A stretch of DNA of 64,000 nucleotides from Acanthochromis polyacanthus (taxonomy: Eukaryota; Chordata; Actinopteri; Pomacentridae), in contig NC_067113.1 in NCBI RefSeq assembly GCF_021347895.1, positions 39,161,474 to 39,225,473 on the forward strand, written 5' to 3'. Position 1 is the stretch's first letter. Every line of letters starts with the position of its first letter. A model generated the notes under the pieces. That model was not told the DNA's origin. It made no database searches and was given only the letters and a program-made list of their open reading frames with translations. The translations under genes and the position numbers were made by a program. Below are positions 13,832-27,600 of the stretch, piece by piece.

Positions 13832-16235
13832 TTAATTCAGTGTCATCCATCCAGATTAAAGTGCAGGCACCCAGTTTATTATTTGGTTTTTAAGAGACTA
13901 ATCGACAATTAAAATAACTTTCTTCACTAAAACTAATAAACATGAGGTCAAATAGAAGGAACAGTTTTAAATCCTGCAGTCCTACAACGACAAGAATAAA
14001 GTTTGTCAACAAAAACTAAGTCTGCTGCTGGATTCCATTAAAGTCCTAATAAATGATCATAAAGTGTGATACTAAAGGTTTGTGGTGCTAAAAATCTCAA
14101 AGATATCAAGTTGAATATCTGGATGGAGGCTGATAAAAAACTAATGATGTTTTCATTTCAGACTAGAAAACGCTTTAAGACCTTTATCTGTTTTTGCTCT
14201 TTTTCATCGTTTTATCGTCTCTTCTGTTTAATTTGATCTTCTAAAGTCTAACTGGTGTCTTTTCAAATGTTCTGTCTTTAGTTTGATTCTTCTTAAATGT
14301 TTAGTTTTGCTCTTTTCTCACCTTTATTCTTCTCTAACGTCTGATTTGATTTTGAAATGTTTTGTCTTTTTAAATGTTTTCAAATGTTTTATCGACTTGT
14401 TTGAAAAATTTCCTTTTCTTTCCCAATGTTTAATTTTTAAAATAAACCTTTCAGGTTTTTTCTTTTAAATGTTTTACCATCTTTTAATGTTTAATTTTCT
14501 TTTTAAATGCTTCATTGTGTTTTGTTTAATTCCTTTTTATATTTTTTTCTTTAAAATTTAATTTTATAATGAAACATTTAATTTTTTAATTAAATGTTTT
14601 GTCTTTTTAAAGGTTTAATAATATAATTAAATGTTTTTTTATTCTTTCAAATGTTGAATATTCTTCTTGTTTAAATGTATTTTTAAATGGTTAATTATCT
14701 AAATTATTTCATTTTTAATGTTTAATTTTTTGTCTAAAACAATGTCAAATTTCATGATTACATGTTTTGCATTTTCTGATTAATTAATTAAATATTTTGT
14801 CTGTTTTAAATTTAATTGTATTTAATGTTTATTTTTCTTTTTTAAAGTTTTATTGTATTAAATGTTTTTTCCTTTGATTTATTTGCTTTATGTAATTTAT
14901 TTCTTTAATTTTTTTTCTGTCCGGATTTTAACCCCAACCTTAAAAATGAAACAAACCCTTAAATCAGAATAAAATACTTCTGTTGTCACAATCATGAGTT
15001 CATCAGTTATTCAGTTTATCAATTTAGCTTTATTTGTTTAGAACCTTTCACACAGACGACAAAACTACACAAGCAAAGAGAAAAAACTATGATTAAAACT
15101 CAAAACATTTTAAAAACAGATTTAACATGGTAATAAAATGTGTTCAGGGGATGGAGGGAGTTTATTGTCTAAGTCTGTTTAAGTCTTCTTGGGCTCACAA
15201 TAAATCATTTAAAATAAAAACTTGATATTCAGTCTAAGGAAACTGCAGAGCGACAGAAGAACCAACAATATCTCCTGTTTTCTCCTTTAATGAGTCGACT
15301 CTTCTGGTGCTTTCAGACCAAACAACTACAGACTCTTCACAACCTGCTCAAACTCTTGGTACAGGACCTCACCACACGGGTCAACAAGGTTTCCTTCTCA
15401 TTTCTACTCTGAAGCTCACCTTCTCCTGCTCAAACTGCTGACAAATGTTTGTGCTGCTCTAAAGTCTGGTCTCCAGAACTTCCTAAAAACTCTCAAAGTC
15501 TCTTCTGCTGCAGGTTGCTTTGTAGAACTGTTCCAGAAAACCTCACTAAACCACATGGAGGGGCCTCAAGATAGTCGTCCAAATGAAAGCGTACAAAAAC
15601 CAAACTAGCACAACCCAAACGCTAAAGTCTCCTGCAGCCTACCAGAGAAGCTCTTTAAACAGAGAATCAGGACAGGAACTCTGACCTTCTGGACAACCAA
15701 CGTTGGTTCACAAACAACCAAAAACCTCTAAAGACTCACTACAGCCAAGATAAAGACACAACTCAGCTGCACCAAACCCACTAATCACTGCACACATTAG
15801 CACCATGTGCTAACTGTGGCTAAAGAACCACATTTACCAAGACAACTATCCAGTACAAAGCCCTAAAACACACCAAGAAACACATTAAAGAGGATTTTAC
15901 TGCTGGAAGCTGCAAGCCAACGCCTAAAGAACAAACTAAAGCAACGGAGCCAAACCCGGTTCAGTGAAGAGCAGAGGAAATGTTTGACTGCAGACATAAA
16001 GCAGGAAGACACTGAGCTGCTCAGGTGTTCCTGATGACACCAAGCAGCCACCTGGACAGCCAATAGGAACACAGCTTACTGGAAGTCCAGAGGGCTGGCT
16101 TAGTGAAGGAAATTTAGTTTAAAGTTGAAGCAGAAAGTTAACAGAGAAAGTTGAAAACCACCTTCTGATCCCTGAAATCTCTGAGTTTTCACACAAAGAA
16201 CACCTGAACATGTCAAACTGGTTCCATAGTAGAAC
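13832..16235. other. Gene-free, AT-rich spacer
   Basis: No coding region or known element is recognised. From about 14,150 to 14,900 the plus strand is T-rich, with many AAATGTTTT and TTTAATTTT words, and looks like a degenerate low-complexity array. The stretch from 15,000 to 16,200 is more ordinary sequence with only short chance ORFs. Confidence 0.6.
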
Positions 16236-16243
16236 CTTCACTG

Positions 16244-16280
16244 TAAAAACGTCATAGTGTGGTGTGTTGATCAAAAAACA
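16244..16280 (+). repeat. Diverged single satellite monomer, direct orientation
   Basis: The stretch AAAAACGTCATAGTGTGGTG followed by TGTTGATCAAAAAACA keeps the frame of the satellite monomer, with 17 of 23 bases identical from CGTCATAG onward. It lies 2.4 kb from the end of the array. It is a single diverged copy, so chance similarity is possible. Confidence 0.4.
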
Positions 16281-16849
16281 TTACAAACGGCCGTCTAGGG
16301 TCACAGAGGAGCAAAAACAGTACAAACACTGGTTTCCAGGGGGTTGAAAGAGTAAGTTTACAACAACACAACATGTGAGCAGAAAAATCACAAAGTCTGT
16401 CTTTAGTTCAGCTGAAAATATTAGTTTTTGTCTTTTTTATTGACCAAACTTTTCAGGAAGTAGATGAAGAATAACTAAAGCTCTCATGTAGAAGTCCAAC
16501 TTCTTTTGGATTCTTGTGGAGAGTTTAGTCTTCCTGCTTCATAGCAACATTTAATAAACATAAAGCTTCCCTGTTGGCTCATTGGTGGAGTTTGTTCCTG
16601 AGCATCTGAACCTTAAATCCAGTCAGAGGACCATCTTCAGTCAGTGAACTTCAAGACCTGCGTCTGCTTCCAGAGCTTTCCTGTTTTTGATTCTTGCCTT
16701 CTCCACATCATCCTTTCTCTTCCTGTTTTCTTTCAAACACTTCTGACTGTGTGCACGGATGTGTTACGTCATGTGCGTCTGCAAAAAAACAAATAAAAAC
16801 AGAGCTGTCAGTGGAGGCGGCATAGGAACAGCGGTAGTAGCAGAATGAT

Positions 16850-16945
16850 CAACCCAGAGCCAGGACTGAAGACCGGACCTCGCGGCCCAAACATCAGACC
16901 GGCCTACTGGGAATTGTCCCGGTCCTCCCGGTTAGCCACCCCGGG
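16850..16945. mobile_element. Possible TE-terminal fragment (GC-rich)
   Basis: A GC-rich patch with the words CGGCCTACTGGGAATTGTCC and CTCCCGGTTAGCCACCCC resembles the end of common teleost interspersed repeats. Both ends of an element are not visible, so the family is not assigned. Confidence 0.3.
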
Positions 16946-16956
16946 CCTGTTTGTCG

Positions 16957-17016
16957 CCATGTTTCGGACGACATACTAAACTATCACATTTTTTTCAGAA
17001 TTTTGGACGACATAAT
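16957..17016 (-). repeat. Isolated satellite monomers in inverted orientation
   Basis: The plus strand reads TTTCGGACGACATACTAAAC and continues TAT, which is the reverse complement of the satellite core GTTTAGTATGTCGTCCGAAA. It is followed after a T-run by a second partial match, TTTTGGACGACATAAT. The first monomer is close to the consensus in the core. It lies 3.1 kb beyond the array edge, in the opposite orientation. Confidence 0.85.
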
Positions 17017-17211
17017 AATAAAGGAGAGGGAAAAAGACACTGCCGAAAAGTTCATAAGAAACAGAGTTTTCGGTTCCAGAATGGCTGATTTAAGTTGGTT
17101 TAATCAACTCGGAGTAGTGTTACCTGGAATTAAACGCGTGCACCACAACTAGAAAAAGACAGCATCAATGGAGCCAAGATTCGATGAGTCACCACGGCAA
17201 CGGGGAATCGG

Positions 17212-17570
17212 ATGACTGCATTTTTCACCCCATTTGAATTGGAAATCTTAGTGCACACAAATGGCGAGTTTGAACATGTTTTTAGAAAGAAGCGCAACAC
17301 CGCTGCAGCTGCAAAAGAGAGGGAGACGGCGTGGAGAACACTGCTGCCCGGGTCAAAGCGTAAGTTTAAATCACAAAAATATTACAGGGGAAAACTGTTT
17401 GAATGGTCGCCTGTTAACTTATTTCATTTGGGTGCAGTCCTGTGGGGGAGAAGCGCAGGTGGCAGCAGCTTAAGTTGAAATATAAAAACACTCCCTGGGA
17501 AATCCTAAAAGAACTTAAAATGACTAATCCCAGTCTGAGGTTGCAGCACAATGTCATTAACAGAATATGA
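17212..17570 (+). pseudogene. Myb/SANT-like DNA-binding domain gene fragment, decayed
   Basis: The plus strand encodes FTPFELEIL, then EHVFRKKRNTAAAAKERETA, then W: the pattern of the Myb/SANT-like DNA-binding domain found in many teleost Harbinger-associated and transposon-derived genes. A consensus donor GC|GTAAGT ends a first exon at 17,359. An acceptor GGGTGCAG at 17,430-17,437 opens a second exon that reads APVGEKRRWQQLKLKYKN, matching the usual end of this domain. The two exons join in phase 2 only if one base is missing between TGGAGA and ACACTGCTGCCC, where the frame shifts from the expected AARVKA reading. The frame stops at 17,570 and no further gene is seen. It is probably a transposon-derived relic; a sequencing error at the frameshift cannot be excluded. 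Confidence 0.6.
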
Positions 17571-17789
17571 TTTAAATTCATTTAACAGATCTCTACATCA
17601 TTCACCTGCAATCCTGTGGAACTGCTCCTTGATGCTCTGACAGGTTTATGTCCAGGGAAAACACAAAGATGGTAAAAGACGTTTCAGGATCAGGAACACT
17701 TTTCTGACCGTCCTGCATACAGTGGCCTTACTTCAGTGCTCTGCATCTCCGACATCATATAAAAAACTTTCATTTGCAAAGAACCGCAG

Positions 17790-18170
17790 CGCACCACACA
17801 ATATCTGCTGGATGTGATCCAAAAGAGCTACTCAGCAGACTGACTTATGTGAAGTGGCTCATGCTAATGACCGCAATTACCATGCTAGGGCTTAGCGGCA
17901 TCTGTGAAATTTGCATTACAACAACCCCCATTGACACTTCCTGGAGCTCCCAACAACCATCGTCAAGGAGCCAGACGGGTCTTGGCAATGGTTGCTGGAA
18001 TATGAATAGCACTGAACACACCTCACAGAGGTTAAAAGCTGAGGGAACACCAACCACCACCACAACTGAAGAAGTCTCGTGGACGAGAGGAGAAACGTCT
18101 TCGAGGAGAAACGTCTTCGAGGAACTTTCTTAAAGTCCAGTGGATTGATTTAAATAACTATGGATAACCT
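17790..18170 (+). mobile_element. Retroelement-like fragment
   Basis: The stretch contains CATGCTAATGACCGCAATTA, then ACACTTCCTGGAGCTCCCAA, and ends with CTGAAGAAGTCTCGTGGACG, GGAGAAACGTCTTCGAGGA (a 16-base segment is duplicated) and CTTTCTTAAAGTCCAGTGGA. These words are typical of an abundant teleost retroelement leader, probably Penelope-like or LINE. The 119-codon ORF across it (17,774-18,133) shows no recognisable protein domain. Family assignment is from recall and is tentative. Confidence 0.45.
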
Positions 18171-18179
18171 CCCTGAAAG

Positions 18180-19265
18180 GTTTCAGTTTGTTTTTTAAAT
18201 TTCATTGTACAGTTTATAGGTCACATTAAAGGTGGAAAAAGTTGTGAAATTATTTATCTCAGTGTCATTTGTTTACATCACAAAAACCTGGCATTTGAAC
18301 AGGGGTGTGTAGACTTTTTATATCCACTGTATGTCCAAAAATGGAGGAAGTACTGCTGTTCACAGCTCATTTTAGAACCATATTCATACAGATGGAGACT
18401 ATTCTGTCTGTGTCTTCATCAAATTTCATGTCTGTGGCAGTTTGTGTCTTTAGAAAAGCTTCTGTGTCTGAGCGACCACTGCAGCCCTGATTAGTGGTAC
18501 TAAAGTTGTTCTATAATTGTGATTTCTGCTGCCACTGTGCTTTATCTTCCTGAATCCTTTTCCATCTTTGTCTCACAGTCACATTTTTCAGTTCTTCTGC
18601 TGAGTCCCTATCCACATGGAGCCATGATGTAGACATAGATAGTTACAGAACAAAGGTCCAAAACTGGGAAAGCTCTCAAACCAAGTAACCTTTATTTAAT
18701 TTTACAAAAAAAAACAACAACAGCCACAGCGTAATCAAGGTTGTGACATTTCTTTATTTATATCTTTAAAAAAAAACTTCAAAGCAACAAATCTGCATGT
18801 CCACTGCATTCATGGAAACAGATGATTTTCCACCAAACAAGAATATTTCAGAACAAAAATCTAGTATTTTAGAGTCAAGATTTGAAACATTTTAATGTCA
18901 GATACATATTTTAAGCAAGAGATGGAAAAGTTTGTGAGTTATATTTTGTGGAGACGGGTCGGTGTGTGTCTTTGATGTATATTTTTGATTTTATTCTTAT
19001 GTAAAATCCTCAAACGCTGAGTGGAATCTCATTTTTAGATGTGAAAGCGACTAAAAGCAAAATAATGCTGCCATCTTGTGGTTTAAAAATATTGACGACA
19101 GACTAAACTTTCACTGAATCTACAAATTTGACTTTCCTGAGGCCAGTTGTGGATGCTTCTTCTCAAAGCTTGTTGGTATTCTTACATTCTACGAACTTTC
19201 CTTTTAATGTAAATAAATAAACTGAATTTATTATCATGGCTTTTGTTTGTAGTGATGATTCAGAT
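18180..19265. other. Gene-free stretch
   Basis: No gene or clear element is seen. A word shared with 56,962-57,000 (CATGGAGCCATGATG followed by AGAC) near 18,617 suggests a small dispersed repeat. Two A/T-rich motifs near 18,690 and 18,750 contain TTTATT, which would read AATAAA on the minus strand. Confidence 0.4.
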
Positions 19266-19269
19266 TCTA

Positions 19270-19662
19270 ACCACAGACTGTATGTAACAGATGGATGCAC
19301 TCACTGGTTTGTGTTTTAAATCCACCAGTTTGGAATTTTTAAAGAAATCAAGATGCAATATTTCATTTCGAAGGTGGCCCTGCCCTCACATTTACTAACA
19401 TATATTGATCATAAATTACAAAATTTGTATCATGCTGCATTAAAGGAGGCATTAAACTCACAATTGAGACCATGAACTCATCAGATAAGTGTTTACTGGG
19501 GTAACAAATCAACTGAGAAGGAGGCTCGTCTTCTCATCGACTACAGTGCAATTGCTTTGGTAACAGAGGCCCCCCCGCTGGCCGTTACAGGGAACACAGC
19601 TTTAAAGCTTTAGTTTTTTCACACTGAGAAGCTACATCCATCTTTTACATACAATCTGTGGT
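19270..19662. mobile_element. MITE, ~390 bp, terminal inverted repeats
   Basis: The left end ACCACAGACTGTATGTAACA (continuing GATGGATG) is matched by the reverse complement of the right end, ACCACAGATTGTATGTAAAA (continuing GATGGATG). Only a few of about 30 bases differ. The CAGACTGTATRTAARRATGG terminal word is shared with the repeat at 27,220-28,740 and with the right end of the element near 61,150, so it belongs to a dispersed teleost family. No coding capacity is visible. Confidence 0.7.
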
Positions 19663-20339
19663 CAAAACAAACATTTTGGTGACGTTTCAAATTTTTACGT
19701 TCGGATTTTCAGTTTATTCCATCAGCAAAAATGTCTTTGACTTCATATTATAAGTCCTCAAGTGCTCCACATAGACATACACAGGTTTGGAAAATATGCA
19801 AAATTCCTCGTGTTACGTTGTTCTTTACAATCACACACAGCCGACAAGCTGAAAGTTCTTCTGACTGGATCAGTTTAACCTGAGGAGGTTCTCAGCTCAT
19901 TTTTCTGTACAAGAAGTTATTAATTTACCAGCAATTTATACGGGAAAGTGAATTATAAAATTTAATCATCCAGTTCAAATTTGGTGACCAAATTTGGTAG
20001 TGCACAAATGTGTGTTTTTACTGATAATATACCTTTAAGATCATTTAAATGTTCTTCAACAGGACAATTTGAGTGATTTACACTGGCTTTCACAATAATT
20101 TGTTTTTTGCATCAATTTACGGTTTTTATTTTATGCATTTTATGTAAAAAAAACAACATAGAATTCAGTCACCATCTGTAAACATTACAGCAGCTTTTAA
20201 TCCTATCTGAAATCTAAAATCCTATTAGCCTGTTAGCTGTGCTGCACTAGCCACTTTCGTTTAACATTAGCTGTTAGCATTAGCATATAATTGCTCTTCA
20301 AAAAATGGATGGTTTGTAAATGTTTAAGGCAAACATTTA

Positions 20340-21310
20340 CATTGCCAGAATTACTGGCCAGGTAACAAAGAAACTAGCTAACTTGCTAACTGATATGCTA
20401 ACAGCCACACCGTTAGCTAGAAGAAGTAGTGCTAACATGTGCCTTCTTGACTAGAGTGTGAGCAGTTAACCTGTCAACTACTTTGCTAACTTAAAGTAGC
20501 TGTTGCATGTCCAAGAAAGAGGTTTAATCTAGTCGTGAATAACAAGACACAACAGTTTCAGAATTAAAATTGGATTTTCAGTTTCTCACTGTTAGCTTTC
20601 AGGGATTTGTAGCCTCAATTGTTGGATGCTTCTGAACCAAATTAGCTTCAGGAGTCAAAATCTTTTGGATTATTGGCCAAGTAGCAAACAAACGAGTTAA
20701 CTTGATAAGTTAGTGGAGTAGCTTAATTCTCAACAGCCACACTGTTAGCTACAAGAACTAGCGCTAGCATGTTCCTACTTGCCTAGAGCGTCAGCAATTA
20801 GCTTGCCAGCTACTTCACTAACTACAAGTAGCTATTAAAAGATGGTACAAACATGTTGCACTAAGGTTCGAGCCTTCCTAAAATGTCCCACAAGTTCCTG
20901 CAGTGGAAAACAAAACAAGCTAAGTTTAAGTTTTAGAGAGCTTTTGGCCTCGGTAGTTGGATGTTTCTTGGTCAAATTAGCCTCAGGAGTCAAAATCTTC
21001 TGAATTATTGACCAGGTAGGAAAGAAATTAGCTAACTTGCTGAGTTAGTGGAGTTACTTAAATGCTAACAGCCATTCCATTAGCTAGAAGAACTAGCATT
21101 GGCATGTCATTGCTTGCCTAGAGTGTTAGCAGTTAGCTTGCTAGTTGGTTTGCTAACTGAAAGCAGCTGTTAGAAGATGCAAGGTTCGATCCATCCTTAA
21201 TGTCCCACAGGTTCCTACAGTGGGGAAAAAAAACAAGACACTAAAGTTGCTGAATTAAAATCGCATTTTAGAGAATTTTAGTGTCAGTTGTTGGATGTTT
21301 TTGAAACAAA
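20340..21310. repeat. Three-copy tandem repeat, unit ~325 bp
   Basis: Three diverged units begin near 20,355, 20,674 and 21,006 with variants of TTGACCAGGTAGCAAAGAAA. Each then carries TTAGCTAACTTGCTAACT, CAACAGCCACACYGTTAGCT, AGAACTAG, AGTGTTAGCAGTTAGCTTG and a final CAGTGGAAAAAAAACAAGA. The GCTAGC and GTTAGC words recur within each unit. The array lies just 3' of the tetraspanin coding end on the minus strand and may form part of its 3' flank. Confidence 0.85.
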
Positions 21311-21331
21311 TTAATCTCTGGAGTCACAGTT

Positions 21332-21337
21332 TTTATT
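21332..21337 (-). promoter_or_regulatory. Possible poly(A) signal of the tetraspanin gene
   Basis: TTTATT on the plus strand reads AATAAA on the minus strand, 356 bases beyond the stop codon at 21,693-21,695. It is the first canonical signal I see downstream of the stop. Other candidates lie near 18,690-18,760, so the real 3' end is uncertain. Confidence 0.3.
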
Positions 21338-21692
21338 GACACAGGTTTAATTTGGGATATTTTGGAACGTCAATCTGGAGTGTATTCGCCTCCTCAGGTA
21401 AACAGAGCTGTAGTTAAATACAGTTCATGTCTACGATAAGTATCTATGAGTACAATACATGGAAACATCAATTAACACAACAAAAGAGATATATATTTGA
21501 TTTCCAAAAAAATAAATGTTTGATATTTAAGCAATATTTTCGACCATACAAAGCTGGAGGTTTTCCTCTTTTCTCATGGCGGCGTCTCTGCTCGCTCGCT
21601 CTCTTTAAAGGCAGAAACGGCATTTAAAAAATAAAAAAGGGTAAATAAGAACACGTGGTGCATTGAGTGCAGAGGTTGAAGGTCAGAACCCT

Positions 21693-24600
21693 TCAGTAGC
21701 CCTTCATGGCGAGAGACGACCCTCCGGCGCCGTCATGACGTTTGACCTGGTGGACCATGAGCAGGGAAATCAGCAGGCCGAAGAGCTGGAAGGACGGATG
21801 GACAGACAGGTCAAACACCACAAACCTCAAGGATGAACCAGTCCTAAAAAAGGTGCTTCAAACTAGCGAATGAGTTGCTGAATTGGGGCAGACGTCGTTA
21901 CCATAAACGACCCTGCTGGTATCAAAAAGCGACTAGACTCCTTTCTGGACACCAAAGACTAAAGGATTTCAATCCATCTCAGTTAAATTTTGCATTTTTG
22001 TGTTTTATTCTCGCTAACAAACAGCGTCAACGAAGGGGAATGTCATTGGAGCTTACAGCGGTGATTGCGAAACCGAAGAAGAAGCCCAGGGCGGCCTTGA
22101 AGACGAGGTCAACGTACATGAAGATGATGCCACCGCAGGTCTGGAAGAGGAGAAGGAAGAAAAAAAACAGGATCAACATCTGGAAAACTCGAGGATGTTT
22201 GGATCGATTGGCGAGTTGACAGCTTGGATACCTGTGCATAGATGCTGTCCGGACCTTTGTATCCCTGCAGGGGCATAAAAGAACAATTAGCATAATTACC
22301 TTAAGATCCGTTAAATGCCAGGAAGTAAGATGGACTGTAGGTGGCGGTTAGACCTTTAAAGATTTAATTCTTTTAATCCTGAATCTACATTAACCCTCAT
22401 GTTCTCCTGCAAGTCCTCCTGCTAGCCTAGCAAAATGCTATCAACCACAGTTACCTGGAAGAGACTCTTACTTTGAAGTTAAACCCAACAGAAATGCAGA
22501 TTAGACTTCTTCTTTAACCAACCTGTGGCTTCGATTTACAGTCTCCATATCCCAGACCATAACTGTGTGAGGGCCTGGAGCATCGACAGGAGTCGGGGAT
22601 CTCATTGCCCCAGTCCTCTGCGCTCATCACCCCACAGCACTGACCCTGGAAGCACACGACGGTTAAATCAAAGCTTCCTGAGGTAGCTAGTGTGACTTTT
22701 CTCATTCAGAGTTAATAGTACGAAAGACTTTACAGCTTCTTGGAATGCTTGGAGCGCCGCCCTGATGTCGTTATCCTCCAGTAAGGGCTTCACGTACTCA
22801 CTGCTGAGGGTCGTCATGGCATCTCGGACCTACAGAGAGAGACGGAGCGCTGTTAGCATCATGGTACGCTAAGGAGAGAAAAATGAAATGAAAATCAGCC
22901 AAAGTAGTCAAAGATAGAAGACCATTAGCTTGAAGATGAGTGAATATACTTGAAGGTTATTTTGAGACAAGCCTGAGAACTTCAGTGTAAGAACATTTAC
23001 AAAGAAACAGAGAACAGGATTGGGGCAGGCTAAAAGATAAATAGATGTATAGCTAAAAAGAAAGATTACCTGGTTTCTTTTGACGGCCACGATAATACCA
23101 CAGATCAGCATGATGACCATTCCAACGCCCATGAAACCTGCAAACTGTGCACGAAACATCATGAACAACACTCACAGAAGCAGCACTCGCTTTGTTCACT
23201 GCGAGACTTTGCAATGAAGTGAAAATATACAGACATTAATGCTTTGTTTGAGGTGCTTGTTCGGCGTATTTTTACATACTATTTTGAGAAAGAGGGCTTT
23301 CTCGGAGCAGCCGGCGTAGATTCCCAGGCAGGAGATGCCAAGAATGCCGATGGCAAACACCCAGGCCCATCCCAGGCCTGGACCCCCAACTGCTGAGAGC
23401 TGCACGACCAAGTAAAGGCCGACAAGAAAAGCAAAAACACTGAGGTACTGCAGAACTACAAGTCAGATATACACAATAGTCACAACTGTTTAAACTCCAT
23501 AATTGAATGCAGAAAATTTAAAATTAACATGAATAAAAAAAGTGTAAAAGCAGGTGTGAGGTGGCAGTTAGACCAACAGCTAACTCTTCAAAAAATCTTC
23601 CAGGAACCACGATAGTTTTCAAAAGTTCCTCCACAATTGCCCAAAGTAAACAGGATTCCTTGAATATATCCACAGTTTCTTGAGGTTCTCTCTATGCTAA
23701 GAGAGCAGTCATACCATCTTGGGGATGTTTGACAATTGAGGACATGCAATTTGGGTGACCTTTTCTAGCTTACTTGGAGAATGTGTTTCATTCATACACA
23801 GTAGATCATCATCTGCATATGGTCGAATCTAACTAAATGACCGGTTTGGGTTTTCCAGTGGTGATGAATTGTGGTGAATCCAGGAAATATGTTTCTGACC
23901 TTCTATCTGAGCATGACGTAGCTGAAATAAATTGTTCCCTGGGCGCATTTTTTTCACAGACGTCTATAAAGTATGGTCACACTTTCCCTTCTATTCCTGA
24001 TCTGTCGATGAATTTTAGCTAGAAAAATGTTTTTGTCGAATATTATGACGTCACAGTTAAACTGAGGGTGTTAGAAGCAGAATGGTCTAACAGACAAAAC
24101 ATCCCAACTGAAGTTTATATCATTTGTGTAGTACTTTATGTTCAAACTTCAAACTTGTAGATTTTAATGGTTAAGTGGTCTAACCCACAACCCAAATATA
24201 GCGCTACAGCGGTGCTTCGATGATAGACCATTCTTGAAAATACAGAAGTGTGTTCGACCACTCTGCTTCCAAACACTTCATCTGTAGTACGTATAGTCCA
24301 GATATCTTTTTAAAGTATTAGTAGAAACCCTGGGCACTTGGTGCAATGTTCTCTGTCCTTCATCACTGTGTTTCCATGGAACTGCAGGACTTTATATTGC
24401 CATGAACTTCACCTATTGCCTTCTAAACCCTGCTTCCTCCAAGCTGCCAACTAACTCCTTTCCAACCGGAGCTCCTGGACCGGATCGATGCTGAACGAGT
24501 TTGCGGTAATATGATTAAACGAAATCCACTCCTCATGAGCAGAAAAGTGCCCAAAAGTCACAACACGTATCCGAACATCGAGACAGTAATGAAGGACCGC

Positions 24601-27600
24601 CCCGGTCGATGTCCTTCAGTGATGCAAGAAACTCGTAGCGAAACAAGCTGCCAAATACACGAGAGAAGGATAAACCCTTGGCTTTCCATAACACGTGATG
24701 TAAATGTTGGCATCTGCCCGAATCTTTAAGGATTCACATGGACTGGCTGCACACGTGTGTTTGTGATTTATCGATACGCTTCAGGAATAATCTGGTTTCA
24801 CTCAAACATTCACAAGCAGATGCTGCTGTTCAACATTGACCTGAGATACCAACCAACCAAAACACAACGGATGGTTAAAGAAGCTGCTAGTTGCAGGTTT
24901 TATTCCCACAGTTGTTTCTAGGTCAGATTGGGATATCGCCAACTGTTACGTCCTAAAAGCCTCCAAATCAGCATCTGTGTTCAAGAACCAGCCTCCGTTG
25001 ACCCTAAACCTGCACTTGACTGAGTTTTGCTTTGTTGTTTTATCACTTTTTGAGGTCTGTATCAGAAAATAATCATACTTTAGAGGTTAAAGTGTTGCTG
25101 AAGACTTGAAGAGATTTTTCCACAACGACCCTCTCAGATGTTCCGAGATTATGCCTCGAAAATGGAGATTTGTTTCTAATTAAACATTTCTTGGTTTGTC
25201 TTTAGTCCAACTCCTGTCTTAAATGTCCTCTACAGCAGTTTAATTGTTTGTTAAACACTTTTAACGAGCATCAGGTTCACTGTAAAAAAATAAAAGCAAC
25301 AAAAACTACAAAAGTTAAAGAGCTCTTAAAAGCAAATTACACAATAAACGCTCAGTTTATGGCCTTAATTTCACATAATTGGCTTTATTTAATTTTTTTA
25401 GTGTTTTACAAAAGGATATTTACACATTTAAGTGCATATGATTGAAAGATGTTAATATTTGTGGTGCTAATAACAAAATTATAGGCTTGATTTAGGTTTT
25501 TTTTTTAAATGTTTTACAAAAGGACATTTACACATTTATATAAAAATTTTAAAATTATCTCAACAAATGGCTAAAAAATAATATTAAAATAATATTAATA
25601 TCAATTTCAATATTAATATTAACATTCCTGAGCTTATAACAATATTATTTTATTATTATTAATATTAATGGCTTATTTTTTACTTTATGGTGTTTTATAA
25701 AAGGACATTTACATGTTTAAACACAAATTAACTCTAAATATAGTTAATTAATATTAAAATAGAATAAATACATTAAATAATATTAATATAATCATTAATA
25801 TTATTATGCTAATACATTCCTTTTCTTTTTCTTAATATTTTTTTTATATTATTTTTGGCTTAATTTTGTGTTTTTAATGTTTTACAAAAGGACATTTACA
25901 CATTAAAACACAAATGACCTCATATAAAATACTGTTAATGAATAATATTTAAGTAGATATAATAATCCCAATATTAATAACAGCTGTATTATTATTACGA
26001 TTATTATCCCACTAATAATTTTATTATTATTATTACTAGCAATATTACCTACATATTTATTTTTTTATTTTTTTATTATGTAGATTTATATTAAACAAAT
26101 AATAATATGTCTGTTTAATTAATCACATTATTTTAATATAACCTCAAGGTTTACATATAACTTTGTGCAAAAAGAGAATTTAATATTTAAAATTAGCAAT
26201 AAAATTATGGAATTAAAAATTTATATATGCATAAAAATGTTACTTTTAATTTATTTTATTGCTTTAGCATAAATATCTACTAATAAAAAATATCAGGACA
26301 TCAGTGCCTTATTAGAGGTGAATTAGACCATTCTACTGTTGGCTAATGATGACTTTTGTGTAATTCTGTGGCAGTAAAATAAAGTTTAATTGAAAATCAT
26401 CAAACGGAACCCTTCAAACTGTGCAACGGGCGGCCAAGTGTCGAGTTTCATCCCATTAGTTAAATCCTGCATCCTGGAGAAAGCAGGATATGAGCGGGAA
26501 ACTTGATTATCTGTGGTCTAAAAAACAAAAAATAGAAATGGAAAGCAAACGTGATTATCTGGGAACAAAATCTGCCCCGAGCTGCATCTGTTCTGCGTTA
26601 GGAGGAAGAAACCGGAGCCCAGGCTGTAAACACTCACCTCCAGCCTGTTTAAACATTTCTAAACACTGCGTCCATCAGAGCAGCCTCCGCTAGCACGAAA
26701 CAGCTGCTTTTGTTTTGTTTCAAAACCTCTCAGAACTTCTCTTTGTCTGATTGCTGCTTAATTTGTTGCAGCTTTAATCTCTTCCGACCAACTGATTCAA
26801 CATGTAAGATCCCTCTGCTTTCAGTGTTTATGCTAAGCTAAGCTAACAAACCCCAAAGAAATATCTGGTTAATGTGGTGCTTTTGGTGTCGTAAAGCTAA
26901 AAAAAACAGACAAACAGCTTTTGTGGGTTTTTTTTTTGTATAACAAGACGAACAACTTGAAATGTTGTGTCACATCTGTGTCTGATTTTCGAGTCACTAC
27001 AGTTGCTGAGAAACGTGAGGTGGAACTGTAAACGGTTCAGAAAATGAGTAAGGACGGAATCCAGCTGGCAGAACACAGCGCTGATTCACTGTTTTTCGTT
27101 ATTTAATACATTGGCAGATGAACGGCAGTGTTTTCTAGTTAGGATTGTGTTTTGGGGGCCAAGAAACAACCGAACACACAACTGTAAAACTTTAAACTTC
27201 TATATGATCATATATCCCCCTCCTGTCTGTGTTTATGCTAAGCTAAGCTAACCAGTTGCTAGCTCCACCTGCATAATCACTCTCATAGGTTTATGACATA
27301 GACTGATAGTAAAGATGGACACAGCCACAAGTGTTTGTAGAAAGAATTTTTGGCTGTTGACTTCAGTTTTTGTGCTAAGCTAAGCTAACCAGTTGCTAGC
27401 TTCACCAGCATAATCACCCTCATAGGTTTGGTTTATGACATAAACTCTGTGTAAATATACACAACCATAGGCATTTATGGACAGAAATTTTGGCTGTTGT
27501 TTTCAGTTTTTATGCTAAGCTAAGCATAGCTAACCAGTTGTTAGCTCTACCTACATAATCATCCTCATCGTTTATGACGCACACTGTATATAAAGATGGA